The notes: generated by a model not told the origin, from the sequence alone. A DNA stretch of 47,417 nucleotides from Metallosphaera yellowstonensis MK1 (GCF_000243315.1 NZ_JH597761.1:991248-1038664), one strand, 5' to 3'; counted from the stretch's first letter, positions 7,849 to 15,925 are shown. Numbers and translations are program-made.

Positions 7849-8577
7849 TTGGAAAGGATTCTCGTTTTCTCTCCTATAAGGGGAATGATGATCCCCCTCT
7901 ATGCTGTACTCAGCGTAATCCTCCTCTTGGTCTCTGTAAGTTATTTTCACGATCTACTCGTTTACGTTGGCCTGGGTAGCAGCGTGAGCCTCTTGCTGGC
8001 TTTTCAGATCTCCTTCCTCAGCCTCGCGTTGAGTCCAGTCAACTTGGTCGTCAAGGAGGTGAGAAAACAGGCCTTGATCCCTGAAGTGGAGGTAATATAC
8101 GTGTTCGGGTTCCCCATTTACGTTCCGAGACTGGAGAGGAGTTACGCCACCACATTGGTCGCCCTGAACCTGGGAGGAGCCATAATACCGGTAGCGCTGT
8201 CCGCCCTCCTGATCAGTTTCCTGTTGAAGTTCTGGGTTCCACTCTTGATTGACGTAGTTCTCACTGTGGTTATCTCTAGACTCTTCTCCAAGGTAGTGAG
8301 GGGTGTGGGGGTGGTCATGAATCCCTTTGTTGCACCGTTCTTCTCGGTGTTGTTCAGTTTCTTCCTATTCTCAAGGTTCCCGTTATTAGTCCCAGTGACT
8401 GCTTACGTCTCCAGCGTTCTAGGCACACTTATAGGGGCCGATTTGCTCAACCTCAATAAGGTGTTGGAGGCCAGCCCACAGGTGGTCAGTATAGGGGGTA
8501 TGGGAAGCTTCGACGGAATATTCCTCTCAGGTCTGTTCTCCATAATCCTCGGTCAGTTCCTCGTCTCTGTGCTTTAG
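7849..8577 (+). CDS. DUF1614-like membrane protein
   Basis: A 242-residue integral membrane protein with about seven hydrophobic segments and the C-terminal motif IGGMGSFDGIFLSG, a recognisable mark of the DUF1614 family. The start is a TTG or GTG-class codon (TTG at 7849) giving a frame ERILVFSPIRGMMIPLY; an ATG-led start at 7885 is an alternative. Function is unknown; it lies downstream of, and presumably in one transcript with, the nucleotidyltransferase. Confidence 0.6.
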   Translation: MERILVFSPIRGMMIPLYAVLSVILLLVSVSYFHDLLVYVGLGSSVSLLLAFQISFLSLALSPVNLVVKEVRKQALIPEVEVIYVFGFPIYVPRLERSYATTLVALNLGGAIIPVALSALLISFLLKFWVPLLIDVVLTVVISRLFSKVVRGVGVVMNPFVAPFFSVLFSFFLFSRFPLLVPVTAYVSSVLGTLIGADLLNLNKVLEASPQVVSIGGMGSFDGIFLSGLFSIILGQFLVSVL

Positions 8578-8590
8578 GCTAAGGCCAAGG

Positions 8591-8695
8591 TTAAACTCGT
8601 CGAGTTTTACCTTATCTGACGGCAGTTTTGGGACTTTCCCAAAAATATCGACCTGTAATCAAGGCGAAATCTAATAACTGCTGTTCCTGATGTTA
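8591..8695 (-). repeat. Dispersed ~58-bp repeat, inverted copies relative to 18 kb
   Basis: Read on the minus strand this gene-free stretch contains cagcagttattagatttcgc, then cttgattacaggtcgatatt and gggaaagtccca. The same order of blocks occurs twice in tandem at about 18027-18147 on the plus strand. A second, poorer unit (aactgccgtcagataaggt) follows on the minus strand, so this site may also hold two units. No reading frame is conserved. It could be an unrecognised RNA, a protein-binding site or a miniature element. Confidence 0.6.
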
Positions 8696-8755
8696 AATCC
8701 TCAGCTTTTAAGGGCCGTCTACGAGGGCTCAACTATCGCCACGATGTGGGGGAGT

Positions 8756-9004
8756 TCAACCTAACCTGATCTCTTTCCTCTCCCTAGCCTTGATTAAGGC
8801 CATAGCCAGGCTGTCTCCCATCTTCACTACAACGCTCCCTTTGGAGAACCTTCCGTATAGGTAGGTGAAACGTCTAGACCTCTTCTTGTTATAATACTTT
8901 AGGGTGCCCAGTGAGAACTTCTGGGCTATAGAGTCCAGAATCTCGAGGTCGAACTCTTCACTGTCTTCTCCTTTAGGAATGGAGAAGACGTAAAGCCTCC
9001 TCAT
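8756..9004 (-). CDS. Small basic conserved-type protein, unknown function
   Basis: An 82-residue protein starting MRRLYVFSIPKGEDSEEF and rich in Lys/Arg in its second half (YYNKKRSRRFTYLYGRFSKG). I do not recognise its family. Its mix of a short beta start and a basic centre would suit a nucleic-acid-binding or ribosome-associated role, but that is only a guess. It is divergent from the thiN gene: the two possible ATGs lie 2 bp apart, which helps decide that thiN really starts further in. Confidence 0.55.
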   Translation of the reverse strand: MRRLYVFSIPKGEDSEEFDLEILDSIAQKFSLGTLKYYNKKRSRRFTYLYGRFSKGSVVVKMGDSLAMALIKARERKEIRLG

Positions 9005-9010
9005 AAATGA

Positions 9011-9018
9011 AAATATAT
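9011..9018 (+). promoter_or_regulatory. thiN: TATA box deciding the thiN start
   Basis: The tract aaatatat is centred 28-29 bp before the ATG at 9043. It makes 9043, rather than the in-frame ATG at 9007, the likely leaderless start of the ThiN gene. Confidence 0.55.
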
Positions 9019-9042
9019 CACCTCCGGGTTAAAGCATTACCT

Positions 9043-9588
9043 ATGAGCGTCGACGAGAGGAAGGCAGTCCTCACGGAATTAGAGGAGGCTCTCAAGAGGT
9101 TCATTGAGGACAGACGGTCCTACCTCTTGATCCCTGAGATAAGGACTAACCTGGGCTACTCCCTCCCTGATCCCAAGGGCGTTGAGGACGTGGCGGCGAT
9201 CCCCGGAAGGCTCACTGTGGCCTTCAATAGGGTGATATACTGTCTCCCTCCGGCCTTTGGGGCATCGGACCACGTGGCTAGGGTGATCATAACTGCCAAC
9301 AAGCACGACAGGAACGTCAGGAGTGCCATGAATCTGGCCCTCTATCCTCAGTTCAAGGAGAGGCTGAATGCGTACGTCTTTGACAGGAGAAGGGAACCTC
9401 AAGGACAGAAGAATGTCGAAGGTAGAACCATGAACTTCATGGTAGAGAGCGCATTTCAGGAGACGGGTAGGATTCCAGACTATATCCTGGACCTTGGAGA
9501 CTATGGGAAGGAACCAGGTACCTTCGTTTTAGGGAGGAATCCCATGGAGGTGGTGGAGAAGGCACTATTCCTCCTTACTCTGCTTTGA
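9043..9588 (+). CDS. thiN: ThiN-family thiamine-phosphate synthase domain protein
   Basis: From the ATG at 9043 the protein has 181 residues: a short helical lead (SVDERKAVLTELEEALKRF) and then a ThiN domain. The domain is shown by GYSLPDPKGVEDVAAIPGRL, the block FGASDHVARVI and SAMNLAL. ThiN joins the pyrimidine and thiazole phosphates to give thiamine phosphate, and is the archaeal replacement for ThiE. In many archaea ThiN is fused to ThiD or to an HTH regulator (ThiR); here it is nearly alone, so an enzyme is likelier than a repressor, but a ligand-sensing role is possible. The 3' end overlaps the convergent padR-type gene by 24 nt. Confidence 0.75.
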   Translation: MSVDERKAVLTELEEALKRFIEDRRSYLLIPEIRTNLGYSLPDPKGVEDVAAIPGRLTVAFNRVIYCLPPAFGASDHVARVIITANKHDRNVRSAMNLALYPQFKERLNAYVFDRRREPQGQKNVEGRTMNFMVESAFQETGRIPDYILDLGDYGKEPGTFVLGRNPMEVVEKALFLLTLL

Positions 9589-10050
9589 CTCCTCAAGTAT
9601 TGCCTCCACATTACCTCTACACTCCTCTAGTACTCTGTTTAACCGCTCGTACAATATTTGGTCGGAAGTCTTCTCTCTATAGCCGTAGAGGAGAAGGCTT
9701 ATGTCGAAGAGTTGAGAAATCAGCTTCCTATAGTTCGTGTTGGAGGAGAACAGAGACTTAACGTTTGACTTGGCCTCCCTCCACTTAGCCTTGCCTGCCT
9801 CCGTGAGTTTATATATCTTCTTGTCCTCCCTCATTTCCACCTCTATCAGACCCTCCCTTATGAGGCTCTTGAGTACCGGGTAAAGGGAGCCTGGGCTCGG
9901 CTTGTAGACACCGCCAAACTTTTTCTCGATGGACTTCATGATCTCATACGCGTGCATCGACCTGTCACTAAGGGCGTCTAAGATCAGCATCCGGAGTGCT
10001 CCTCTCCTTAATCTTTCCAGATTCATTCTCATGAGTAAACACTCTTCCAT
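9565..10050 (-). CDS. PadR-family transcriptional regulator
   Basis: A 161-residue protein. Residues 10-90 form a winged helix typical of PadR: RGALRMLILDALSDRSMHAYEIMKSI, then YKPSPGSLYPVLKSLIREGL and the wing VEMREDKKIYKLTEAGK. The C-terminal half is helical and would dimerise. The start used here is the first ATG; ATGs at 10032 or 10026 (MNLERLRRG) would also give a complete domain. PadR proteins usually repress exporter or stress genes; the ABC exporter at 5.5-7.3 kb is a possible but unproven target. Confidence 0.85.
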   Translation of the reverse strand: MEECLLMRMNLERLRRGALRMLILDALSDRSMHAYEIMKSIEKKFGGVYKPSPGSLYPVLKSLIREGLIEVEMREDKKIYKLTEAGKAKWREAKSNVKSLFSSNTNYRKLISQLFDISLLLYGYREKTSDQILYERLNRVLEECRGNVEAILEESKQSKEE

Positions 10051-10084
10051 CCAAAGAAAAAACTGTTCTTGGAGGGTGGCAAAG

Positions 10085-10330
10085 CTCTAGCTCAGTTTCC
10101 CTAGGGGTTCTGGCTTCATTGAATTTCCATGAATTTGTATCCAATCCTTAGCCCTTGGGCTTCACCGGAGTCAGGGCTGAACCCTTTACACCCCTCCGCC
10201 CCTTAGCGGGATGACTACGTCAAACGGAGTGTCTCTATCCGTTGGGAAAAATCCACACCTTCAGTCCACCGTCACATCTCGTCCGGGCACCTTCACCCCA
10301 TCCGATGTGACTATATTTATCTTTTTTTTT
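10085..10330 (-). ncRNA. Structured gene-free element, related to 23820-24000
   Basis: No gene lies between 10051 and 10575. Read on the minus strand this part shares ordered blocks with 23820-24000: gtcatcccgctaa followed by a GGGG-rich segment, then gactccggtgaagcccaag (identical over 19 bases), then a ggctaaggattg-like block and atgaagcc. Several short inverted repeats (for example around cggatagagacactccg) suggest folding. A TATA-like tract (gataaatatag, minus strand) precedes it. It looks like an RNA gene or the RNA-bearing end of a TnpB-type element (omega-RNA-like); no intact transposase adjoins it. Confidence 0.4.
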
Positions 10331-10566
10331 CCAACAAGTAACAAAACTTTACAGTTTATCGAAAACTTTTGGCAACGGTGCATAACTTAAATCGAATATA
10401 ATGAGGTACTGCCACCCCTGACATATCACTGGATTTCCCGTCGAAGGTTCTGAGAGTGCGGGTTGTGGGCTAAAATCTAGGGTGTGAGTGGATGGACCCT
10501 ATTCGCGGTTAGGGCTTAATCCAAAATATAGAGTTTAATTTAAATATTCTTTCTCCAAGATTAACA
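10331..10566. other. Intergenic stretch without recognised gene
   Basis: AT-rich from 10331 to 10410 with a run of T; then a GC-richer part (10405-10510). It carries the repeated words CTGA, and a TAATGAG with a 12-nt gap to the first CTGA, which faintly recalls a C/D-box sRNA without a good C' box. The tract tttaaatat at about 10538-10546 is a credible TATA box for the flavoprotein gene downstream. Nothing else was recognised. Confidence 0.3.
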
Positions 10567-10575
10567 GTGTTTAAA

Positions 10576-11643
10576 ATGAAGAGGGTAGTTATAGTAGGGG
10601 GAGGAAACGGAGGGGCAGTGGTCTCCAATAGGCTAGCTGGAAAGGGCCTTGAGGTACTGGTAGTGGACCCGGCGGACGTCCACGTATATCAGCCAGGTAT
10701 AGTGGACCTAGCCCTGGGAGAAGAGAGAGTAGAGTCCATAACTAGACCTCTAGACTCTGTGGTATCTGGAAAACACGTTAAGAGTAAGGTCACTAAGGTG
10801 GACCCTGATAATCACAGGGTCTTAACTGACAAGGGGGAAATCAGTTACGACTACCTAGTTTTGGCGCCAGGAGTGAAAAGCAAGGAAATCCCGTCCATTC
10901 CTCATTGGCATACCGTGGAGGGGGGCCTGGAGATCAGGAGGCTCGTGAACTCTTTCTCTGGAAAGAAAATTGTAGTAGGTTACTGGGGAGTTATCAAGTG
11001 TCCTGCTGCACCTTTCGAGTTCTCTTTCCTTCTCAAGAAGAGGTTCCCCAACGCAGAAGTAACTCTCCTCAACCCTATTCTCAACCCACCAGAGATTCAG
11101 AAACCCATGGCAATGGCTTTTGGAAAGAGAGCCACGGAACTTGGAATCAAGGTCATGAGAGGATTTAGGATAACCAAGGTGGACGTCCAAAACAGGGTAA
11201 TAGAATCCGACACTGGTGAGAAGGTCAATTACGACCTAGCCCTATTGGACCCCCCAGTGTATCTCTCCGAGGAATTTAAGGGCCTTGCAGACCAATCAGG
11301 TTTCATTGCAGTGGACCGGGAGAGCCTCAGGGTCGGGAACTATGACAATGTGTTCGCCATAGGTGACGCCAACAACATTACAGTCCCTCCCAAAACCGGT
11401 GCCAAGGCGCATTATGAGGCTAAGGTTGTCTCGGACAACATATTGGCAGACGTGATGGGATGGGAGAGGAAGAGGTACGACGGTTCAGCCATGTGTGCAG
11501 TTTATGGGGGAGGCGGAGAGGGATACCTAATTAGAATGAACTTCACCAACAGCAGGGCTTACGGAGCCTCGCCTATATTTAGTAAAATGAAGAAGGCATT
11601 CACGTCCTTGTATTGGGCAACGTTGAAGGGATATATTCCGTGA
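10576..11643 (+). CDS. Sulfide:quinone oxidoreductase-like FAD flavoprotein
   Basis: A 355-residue flavoprotein from the ATG at 10576, chosen because a TATA box lies about 30 bp upstream. The N-terminal dinucleotide fold is VVIVGGGNGGAVVSNRL, and the second FAD block is VFAIGDANN (about residues 259-267). Cys142 (KCPAAPFEF) and Cys307 (AMCAVYGG) occupy the places of the two redox cysteines that carry the sulfur chain in SQR; a third cysteine present in some SQRs is not seen. It would oxidise sulfide and pass electrons to caldariellaquinone at the membrane face. The C-terminus has an amphipathic segment (MKKAFTSLYWATLKGYIP) fit for membrane contact. A flavocytochrome-c-type or NADH dehydrogenase-like role is less likely. 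Confidence 0.7.
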   Translation: MKRVVIVGGGNGGAVVSNRLAGKGLEVLVVDPADVHVYQPGIVDLALGEERVESITRPLDSVVSGKHVKSKVTKVDPDNHRVLTDKGEISYDYLVLAPGVKSKEIPSIPHWHTVEGGLEIRRLVNSFSGKKIVVGYWGVIKCPAAPFEFSFLLKKRFPNAEVTLLNPILNPPEIQKPMAMAFGKRATELGIKVMRGFRITKVDVQNRVIESDTGEKVNYDLALLDPPVYLSEEFKGLADQSGFIAVDRESLRVGNYDNVFAIGDANNITVPPKTGAKAHYEAKVVSDNILADVMGWERKRYDGSAMCAVYGGGGEGYLIRMNFTNSRAYGASPIFSKMKKAFTSLYWATLKGYIP

Positions 11644-11704
11644 ATCTTGGTAATATTCTATGAGTTTTTGAGGACTTGTTTTAGTTAAAGGGACTTGATA
11701 TCAT

Positions 11705-11730
11705 ATGAAATCCTATGAAGCCCAAACCTC
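11705..11730 (+). repeat. 26-bp fragment of the 23.9-kb RNA-like repeat
   Basis: The 19 bases atgaaatcctatgaagccc and the following aaacctc recur at 23974-24000 with one extra A. Here the fragment stands alone just past the stop codon of segB, with no trace of the rest of the element. Confidence 0.7.
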
Positions 11731-12248
11731 TACTTAATTAAGCCCTTCTCTTTAGCTACGGACTCTGCTATGGCGAAGAGTTCAGGGTAAAGTTGCCTCA
11801 ACCCTATTTCTAAAGCCTCCTTGGCTATCTTACTCATCCTGAATCCTGGCTTTGTGCTAAAGAGATACTGGAGGACCAAGAAGGAGGGATAGCTCCAAAC
11901 TCCTATCTTGGGCTCTCTGGAGAGGAGGGTCATCATTACAGACTCTATACTTCTCTTGTCTCTCGAGACCCCCGACTGAAGGGGGTTCCCTCTCTCCTCT
12001 AAAGTCTCCATCTCAACCTCTGGAGTCCCTTCTACACTCTTCCCCAGAGACTCTAGAGTCAACCCTGAACTCTCTTCTGGTTTCCCTCTCTCCTCTACAC
12101 TCTTCCCCGAACTCTCTGTGGTCTGGGGTAGTGCCTCTCCTCTGTTTTCTCTCGACTCTAGACCTATCTCCTCTTCCTTCTCGACCCTAGAGTCTGAGGT
12201 CTTTCCCACGCTCTTTTTCCTGTTGAGCAGGAAGTCCAGTTCACTCAC
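11730..12248 (-). CDS. segB: SegB-like DNA-binding partner of SegA
   Basis: A 172-residue protein in two parts. Residues 1-95 are disordered and highly charged, with loosely repeated words such as ESLGKSVE, SSGKSVEERGK and LEERGN. Residues 100-172 are compact: a short strand region (KIGVWSYPSFLVLQYLF) and helices SKIAKEALEIGLRQLYPELF, compatible with the ribbon-helix-helix fold of SegB. In Sulfolobales SegB binds palindromic sites and stimulates SegA to move the chromosome. The gene overlaps segA by 4 nt (ATGA), as expected for segAB. SegB of Saccharolobus is shorter (about 109 residues), so the long linker is unusual. Several TCTAGA sites fall inside this gene and segA. Confidence 0.6.
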   Translation of the reverse strand: MSELDFLLNRKKSVGKTSDSRVEKEEEIGLESRENRGEALPQTTESSGKSVEERGKPEESSGLTLESLGKSVEGTPEVEMETLEERGNPLQSGVSRDKRSIESVMMTLLSREPKIGVWSYPSFLVLQYLFSTKPGFRMSKIAKEALEIGLRQLYPELFAIAESVAKEKGLIK

Positions 12249-12904
12249 TCCGTTATCACCTTAGCTAACTCCTCATAGACTCTAGTGACCTTAGGTCTCT
12301 TGAGTCTAACCTCCTCATACCTGGAGGCTGGAACTCCGAGTCTAGACGACTCTGTGAATAGTCTAGACTGAGGGACGGAGAGTCTCAGGAACTTTACCGA
12401 TCTCAATTCCACCTCCAAGGCTCTCTTGGACATATTGGTGAAGGCCACTGCCCCCTTCCCTAGGCTCTGGAGCCTAGAGTCTAGATTTCTGACGGCCTCT
12501 ATAGCAAGGGGTTGAGGAGTTACGGGAGAGACGATTCTGTCAGCAGCTATCATGGAAGCAACCGCGAGCGTACCTAGGTTGGGAGGGGTGTCTACGACAG
12601 TTACTTCGAAGCTTTCAGCTAACTTCCTGATAGCATTCACTATCTCTTCAACCTCTCCCGAGAGTTCCAGCTTTAACAGTCCCAGGTGAGCCGGAAAGAC
12701 CTCCACGCCGAAGATGTTTATGCTCTTTCCTCCCAGAGGGTATTCCCTTCTGTCCCTCCTTATTCCGAAGGAAAAGGAGGTCCCTCCCTCTGGGTCCATG
12801 TCAACTAGGGCAACGTTCTTGCTCTTAGAGAGGACATAAGCCAAGTTGACTGCTGTGGTAGTCTTACCCACCCCGCCTTTCTGATTGATTACCGTAACGA
12901 TCAT
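12245..12904 (-). CDS. segA: SegA, ParA-family segregation ATPase
   Basis: A 219-residue ParA/Soj-type ATPase: deviant Walker A QKGGVGKTTTAVNL (from residue 8), Walker A' ALVDMDPEGG, and Walker B VTVVDTPPNLG. It lacks the long N-terminal HTH of plasmid ParA, matching the size of SegA. It binds DNA non-specifically as an ATP dimer and works with SegB in chromosome partition. The tract gattataagag (minus strand, about 12930-12940) is a TATA box some 28 bp before the ATG. A TCTAGA site lies between the TATA box and the start, which would suit autoregulation. Confidence 0.8.
   Translation of the reverse strand: MIVTVINQKGGVGKTTTAVNLAYVLSKSKNVALVDMDPEGGTSFSFGIRRDRREYPLGGKSINIFGVEVFPAHLGLLKLELSGEVEEIVNAIRKLAESFEVTVVDTPPNLGTLAVASMIAADRIVSPVTPQPLAIEAVRNLDSRLQSLGKGAVAFTNMSKRALEVELRSVKFLRLSVPQSRLFTESSRLGVPASRYEEVRLKRPKVTRVYEELAKVITE
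12356..12370 (+). promoter_or_regulatory. Best candidate SegB-binding site (inside segA)
   Basis: The 15-mer gaatagtctagactg differs at two positions from the SegB site motif I recall for Sulfolobus (GTAGAGTCTAGACTG). It is centred on the palindrome TCTAGA. A second core at 12341-12346 lies 21 bp away, two helical turns. Confidence 0.5.
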
Positions 12905-12905
12905 G

Positions 12906-12911
12906 TCTAGA
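12906..12911. promoter_or_regulatory. TCTAGA site at the segA start
   Basis: The palindrome tctaga, in the setting gtctagagtattc, ends within 7 bp of the segA start codon and downstream of its TATA box. A protein bound here would cover the transcription start, so it is a plausible autoregulatory operator of segAB. Confidence 0.45.
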
Positions 12912-13043
12912 GTATTCTATCGAGACTCTTATAATCCCCTCTACACGGTAATATCGCTTAAATTTGTTTATTTAGTAAATATTCCTTTTGCTATCGACAT
13001 GTATATATATGTGTTACTTATACTGTATAAACAGTAGATTAGA

Positions 13044-13514
13044 ATGAGGAGTGAAGTAGTTAAGGCGTTCTTCATGGCCGAACAATTCTCCAGGATTGTT
13101 ATGGGTAGAGACTTAGGGAGCGACGAGTTGGCTGGGTTAATCCTGGGGGAAAGGTCACAACTCCCTGTGGCAGGCAAGAACATCGCCGTCGCGTTCCTCA
13201 GGTTGGGCCTAGAGGCAGTGAAGTGGTATCATCCCTCAGGCGGAGTTTACATGCCCAGTGCTAAGCTCTTCGTAGTCCCTAGACCCTTTACGAGACAGAT
13301 CTGCATAGGTTGTGACTGGGGGATAGCGGTGAAGGAGAGCGAACCGGGAAAGGACTTGGGTGACCTCTACGAGTCCCGTGACTGCCCTAGAGTCCTTGTA
13401 TCCAAAGGTATTAGGTCTGAGTTCCTGGAGGAAGTGAGGGTCGAGGGATATAACGTCGCTGAAGAGGAGGAAATTGCTAGGAGAGAGGTAATCAGAACAA
13501 TCTCTTCACTCTAG
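13044..13514 (+). CDS. Hypothetical protein divergent from segAB
   Basis: A 156-residue soluble protein that I do not recognise. It opens with a helical stretch (RSEVVKAFFMAEQFSRIVMG), has a central RQICIGCDWGIAV with a CxxC pair and a later DCPR, and ends in an acidic helix (YNVAEEEEIARREVI). The cysteines could bind a metal, but the set is too sparse to claim it. The promoter region shared with segA (12905-13043) is AT-rich with tatatata and a small palindrome around ctgtataaacag. Its divergent pairing with segAB hints at a related role. Its end overlaps the glcF end by 9 nt. Confidence 0.6.
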   Translation: MRSEVVKAFFMAEQFSRIVMGRDLGSDELAGLILGERSQLPVAGKNIAVAFLRLGLEAVKWYHPSGGVYMPSAKLFVVPRPFTRQICIGCDWGIAVKESEPGKDLGDLYESRDCPRVLVSKGIRSEFLEEVRVEGYNVAEEEEIARREVIRTISSL

Positions 13515-14534
13515 ACTCTTCGTTACAGTTTGGGCCAACAGGTCAGCCAAGTGCACCACCTGGAACCCCTTGAAGCTCAGCACCAGGGAGCACGAGGGAT
13601 TAGTGGAGACCACCAGATTCGTACCGCTCCTCCTGATCTTCTCTGCCTTGAGTTCCATCACGTTCTCTGCGATCTGTGGGTGGAAGAGAAAGTATCCTCC
13701 TCCGGCTCCGCACTCGAAGGAGGGCTCCTCCATCTCCACTAAGTTCACTCCCAGTTTCCTTAATACCTCCCTGGTAGCCTTCCCTAGACCTATCATATTT
13801 GCGTGGCACGGATCGTGTACGGTTAGAGATAGTTCCACTCTCTCTTGTCCTAACAAACCTAAGACGTACTCCGAGAAATCCAGGACTTGTACCCCAGACT
13901 CCCTCATGTGGGCCGTACAGTTTGAGGATAGAGAGACCAAAGTGCCTCCCTTAACGTTCGTCAATCTTCGTACGAGCTCTTGGGCCCTCTCCACCTGACC
14001 TTCACTCCTGTGGGCCAGCCCACAACATCCGTTCAACACTGAGACCCTAAGTCCCTTGGCCTTCAGGAACTTCAGGGCGTTCTCGACGGTCCTCCTGTAA
14101 GCCAAAGAGGTTAGACATCCTGGAAAGAGGATCACCTCTGGACTCTCCTCTCTGTACTCTAGAGGTTCCTGTGGATCTCGAAGGGACAATCTCACCCTCT
14201 GAATGAGCCCAGAGTTGAGACTCTTCCCAGCCTTCAGGACTCTCCAGGCCAGCCTAGGCCTCTCCAGGAGGGAGTTCATTAAGATCTTCTCCGGTGTAGC
14301 TCGCCTCACCTTTGTTATGATCCTGGCGTATTCTACGCCGCTGGGGCAGGCCAATTCGCATCTTCTGCAAAACATGCAGGTGTCGAACCCCTGCGAGTCC
14401 ACGTCCAGTTTGACAGCCGTTATCCTCCCACGAGGGGAGTGGACCTCCGACCTAGTCACGACGTACGTGGGGCAAGCCTCCAGGCAGAAACCGCAGTGGA
14501 CGCACGAGTCCTCTAGTCCCACTCCCATAACCAC
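13506..14534 (-). CDS. glcF: Glycolate oxidase iron-sulfur subunit GlcF-like
   Basis: A 342-residue protein with two [4Fe-4S] motifs at the N-terminus (CVHCGFCLEACP and CMFCRRCELACP) and two CCG domains: FPGCL...NGCCGLAHR and DPCHAN...FECGAGGGY. That is the layout of GlcF and of heterodisulfide reductase-like electron carriers. It accepts electrons from the FAD subunit encoded upstream and passes them towards quinone. It overlaps glcD by 22 nt, so the two are coupled. Lactate or another 2-hydroxyacid may be the true substrate. Confidence 0.8.
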   Translation of the reverse strand: MVMGVGLEDSCVHCGFCLEACPTYVVTRSEVHSPRGRITAVKLDVDSQGFDTCMFCRRCELACPSGVEYARIITKVRRATPEKILMNSLLERPRLAWRVLKAGKSLNSGLIQRVRLSLRDPQEPLEYREESPEVILFPGCLTSLAYRRTVENALKFLKAKGLRVSVLNGCCGLAHRSEGQVERAQELVRRLTNVKGGTLVSLSSNCTAHMRESGVQVLDFSEYVLGLLGQERVELSLTVHDPCHANMIGLGKATREVLRKLGVNLVEMEEPSFECGAGGGYFLFHPQIAENVMELKAEKIRRSGTNLVVSTNPSCSLVLSFKGFQVVHLADLLAQTVTKSLE

Positions 14535-15895
14535 CTCGTGACCTCAGTCTTGGGTTCGCAACCGCCCAGGAGTTTACACGGGTTCATCAACCCCCTAGGG
14601 TCGAAGGAATCCTTTATTCTCCTCATGACCCTCATCTCCGCCTCGCCGTGATATAGCCCCATGAACTTCACCTTCTCTATGCCTATACCATGTTCTCCTG
14701 AAGGGACGCCGCCAACGCGCAGGGCTTCCTTCACTATCTCATTGCTTGCCTGAATTGCTCTGAAAAGGCTTTCTGGACTCGAGGGATCGTAGGGTATTAG
14801 GGGATGAAGGTTTCCATCTCCAGCATGAAAGACGTTAGCAATGAACACTCCCCTCCTCTTGGCTATCCTGGATACCTCCTCCAATACTTCGGGGAGTGCC
14901 CTCCTGGGCACGTTACAGTCCAGAGTGAGGTAGGCTGGAGAGATCACCCCCATCGCAGGAAAAGCTCCCTTTCTAGCATTCCACACCTTACCCTCATCCG
15001 CGACCGATAGTCTAGCCCCTCCGGTGTCAGTGAGCACGCCGTTCACTATTTCCTCCTGTTCTTCCACCTCCTCTTCATCTCCGTCTAACTCTATCAGGAG
15101 CAGGGCACCCACATCCGGTATACCTGCCCTATACCTGCTCATCTCCACAACCTTTATGGAGTTCCTGTCCATCATCTCCAAGGCTGAGGGTATGACCCCT
15201 CTCTTGAATATTCCCACCACAGCCTCCCCTGCACTTCTGACGTCAGGAAACACCGCAAACAGACTCCTCCTCGTCTTGGGTCTAGGATAAAGCCTGAGTC
15301 TGACCCTCAGTATAATGCCGAGAGTACCCTCACTACCGACGAAAATGGGAAGAGCGGAGAGGAAGGGACCGTAACTCAGGTCCTCAACCTCTCCGTTGGA
15401 CAGGACTACCCTGAGGGAGATCACGCTATTGAACGTAGTACCGTACTTCACCACGTGAACTCCGCCGGAGTCGTGGGAAATGTTCCCTCCTATGGAGGAG
15501 ACCACGTAACTGGAGGGATCCGGAGCGTAAAAGAGGTGGGGAGGAGCGTTTTTGGTCACCATGACGTTTGCTATCCCTGGGCCCACCTCCATCTCGTAAC
15601 CCTCAAGGGAATACACCCTGTTCAGTCTCGAGAGACCCACTATGACCTCTCCGCCTACTGGAACCGTAGCTCCGCTGAGGCTGGTCCCGCTTCCCCTCAC
15701 TATGAACTTCACTCCTCTCTCCAGTAGGAGCCTGATGACCTTCACCGCTTCCTCCTCGTTTCCCGGTAGGACCACGAGTTCCGGATCCCCCTCCACTGCC
15801 GTGAAGCCGTCATAGGCGTAAAGTTTCCTCTCCTTACCTGAGATGACCCAAGGCTCTCCCACGATCTTTCTAAGGTGCTCCTCCAGTCTCATCAT
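14513..15895 (-). CDS. glcD: FAD-linked glycolate/D-lactate oxidase subunit GlcD-like
   Basis: A 460-residue protein of the VAO/PCMH flavoprotein family. The FAD-binding core has VRGSGTSLSGATVPVGG (about residues 60-76) and the block SSIGGNISHDSGG (about 130-142). The C-terminal substrate cap has NVFHAGDGNLHPLIPYD and SGEHGIGIEKV, both typical of GlcD and D-lactate dehydrogenases. It oxidises 2-hydroxyacids such as glycolate to glyoxylate with electrons going to GlcF. The glcE gene starts 30 bp away on the other strand, so one short intergenic region must drive both. Confidence 0.85.
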   Translation of the reverse strand: MMRLEEHLRKIVGEPWVISGKERKLYAYDGFTAVEGDPELVVLPGNEEEAVKVIRLLLERGVKFIVRGSGTSLSGATVPVGGEVIVGLSRLNRVYSLEGYEMEVGPGIANVMVTKNAPPHLFYAPDPSSYVVSSIGGNISHDSGGVHVVKYGTTFNSVISLRVVLSNGEVEDLSYGPFLSALPIFVGSEGTLGIILRVRLRLYPRPKTRRSLFAVFPDVRSAGEAVVGIFKRGVIPSALEMMDRNSIKVVEMSRYRAGIPDVGALLLIELDGDEEEVEEQEEIVNGVLTDTGGARLSVADEGKVWNARKGAFPAMGVISPAYLTLDCNVPRRALPEVLEEVSRIAKRRGVFIANVFHAGDGNLHPLIPYDPSSPESLFRAIQASNEIVKEALRVGGVPSGEHGIGIEKVKFMGLYHGEAEMRVMRRIKDSFDPRGLMNPCKLLGGCEPKTEVTRWLWEWD

Positions 15896-15925
15896 CTTTA
15901 AATCATCAACGTGCTATAAAACGTG

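Noticed and set aside
10405-10470. C/D-box-like words (TAATGAG then CTGA after 12 nt, and a second CTGA)
   Set aside because: The C box is a poor match and no C' box is present, so I do not call an sRNA.
13506-14541. Long plus-strand frames opposite glcF
   Set aside because: They lie antisense to a gene with clear Fe-S motifs and lack any domain of their own.
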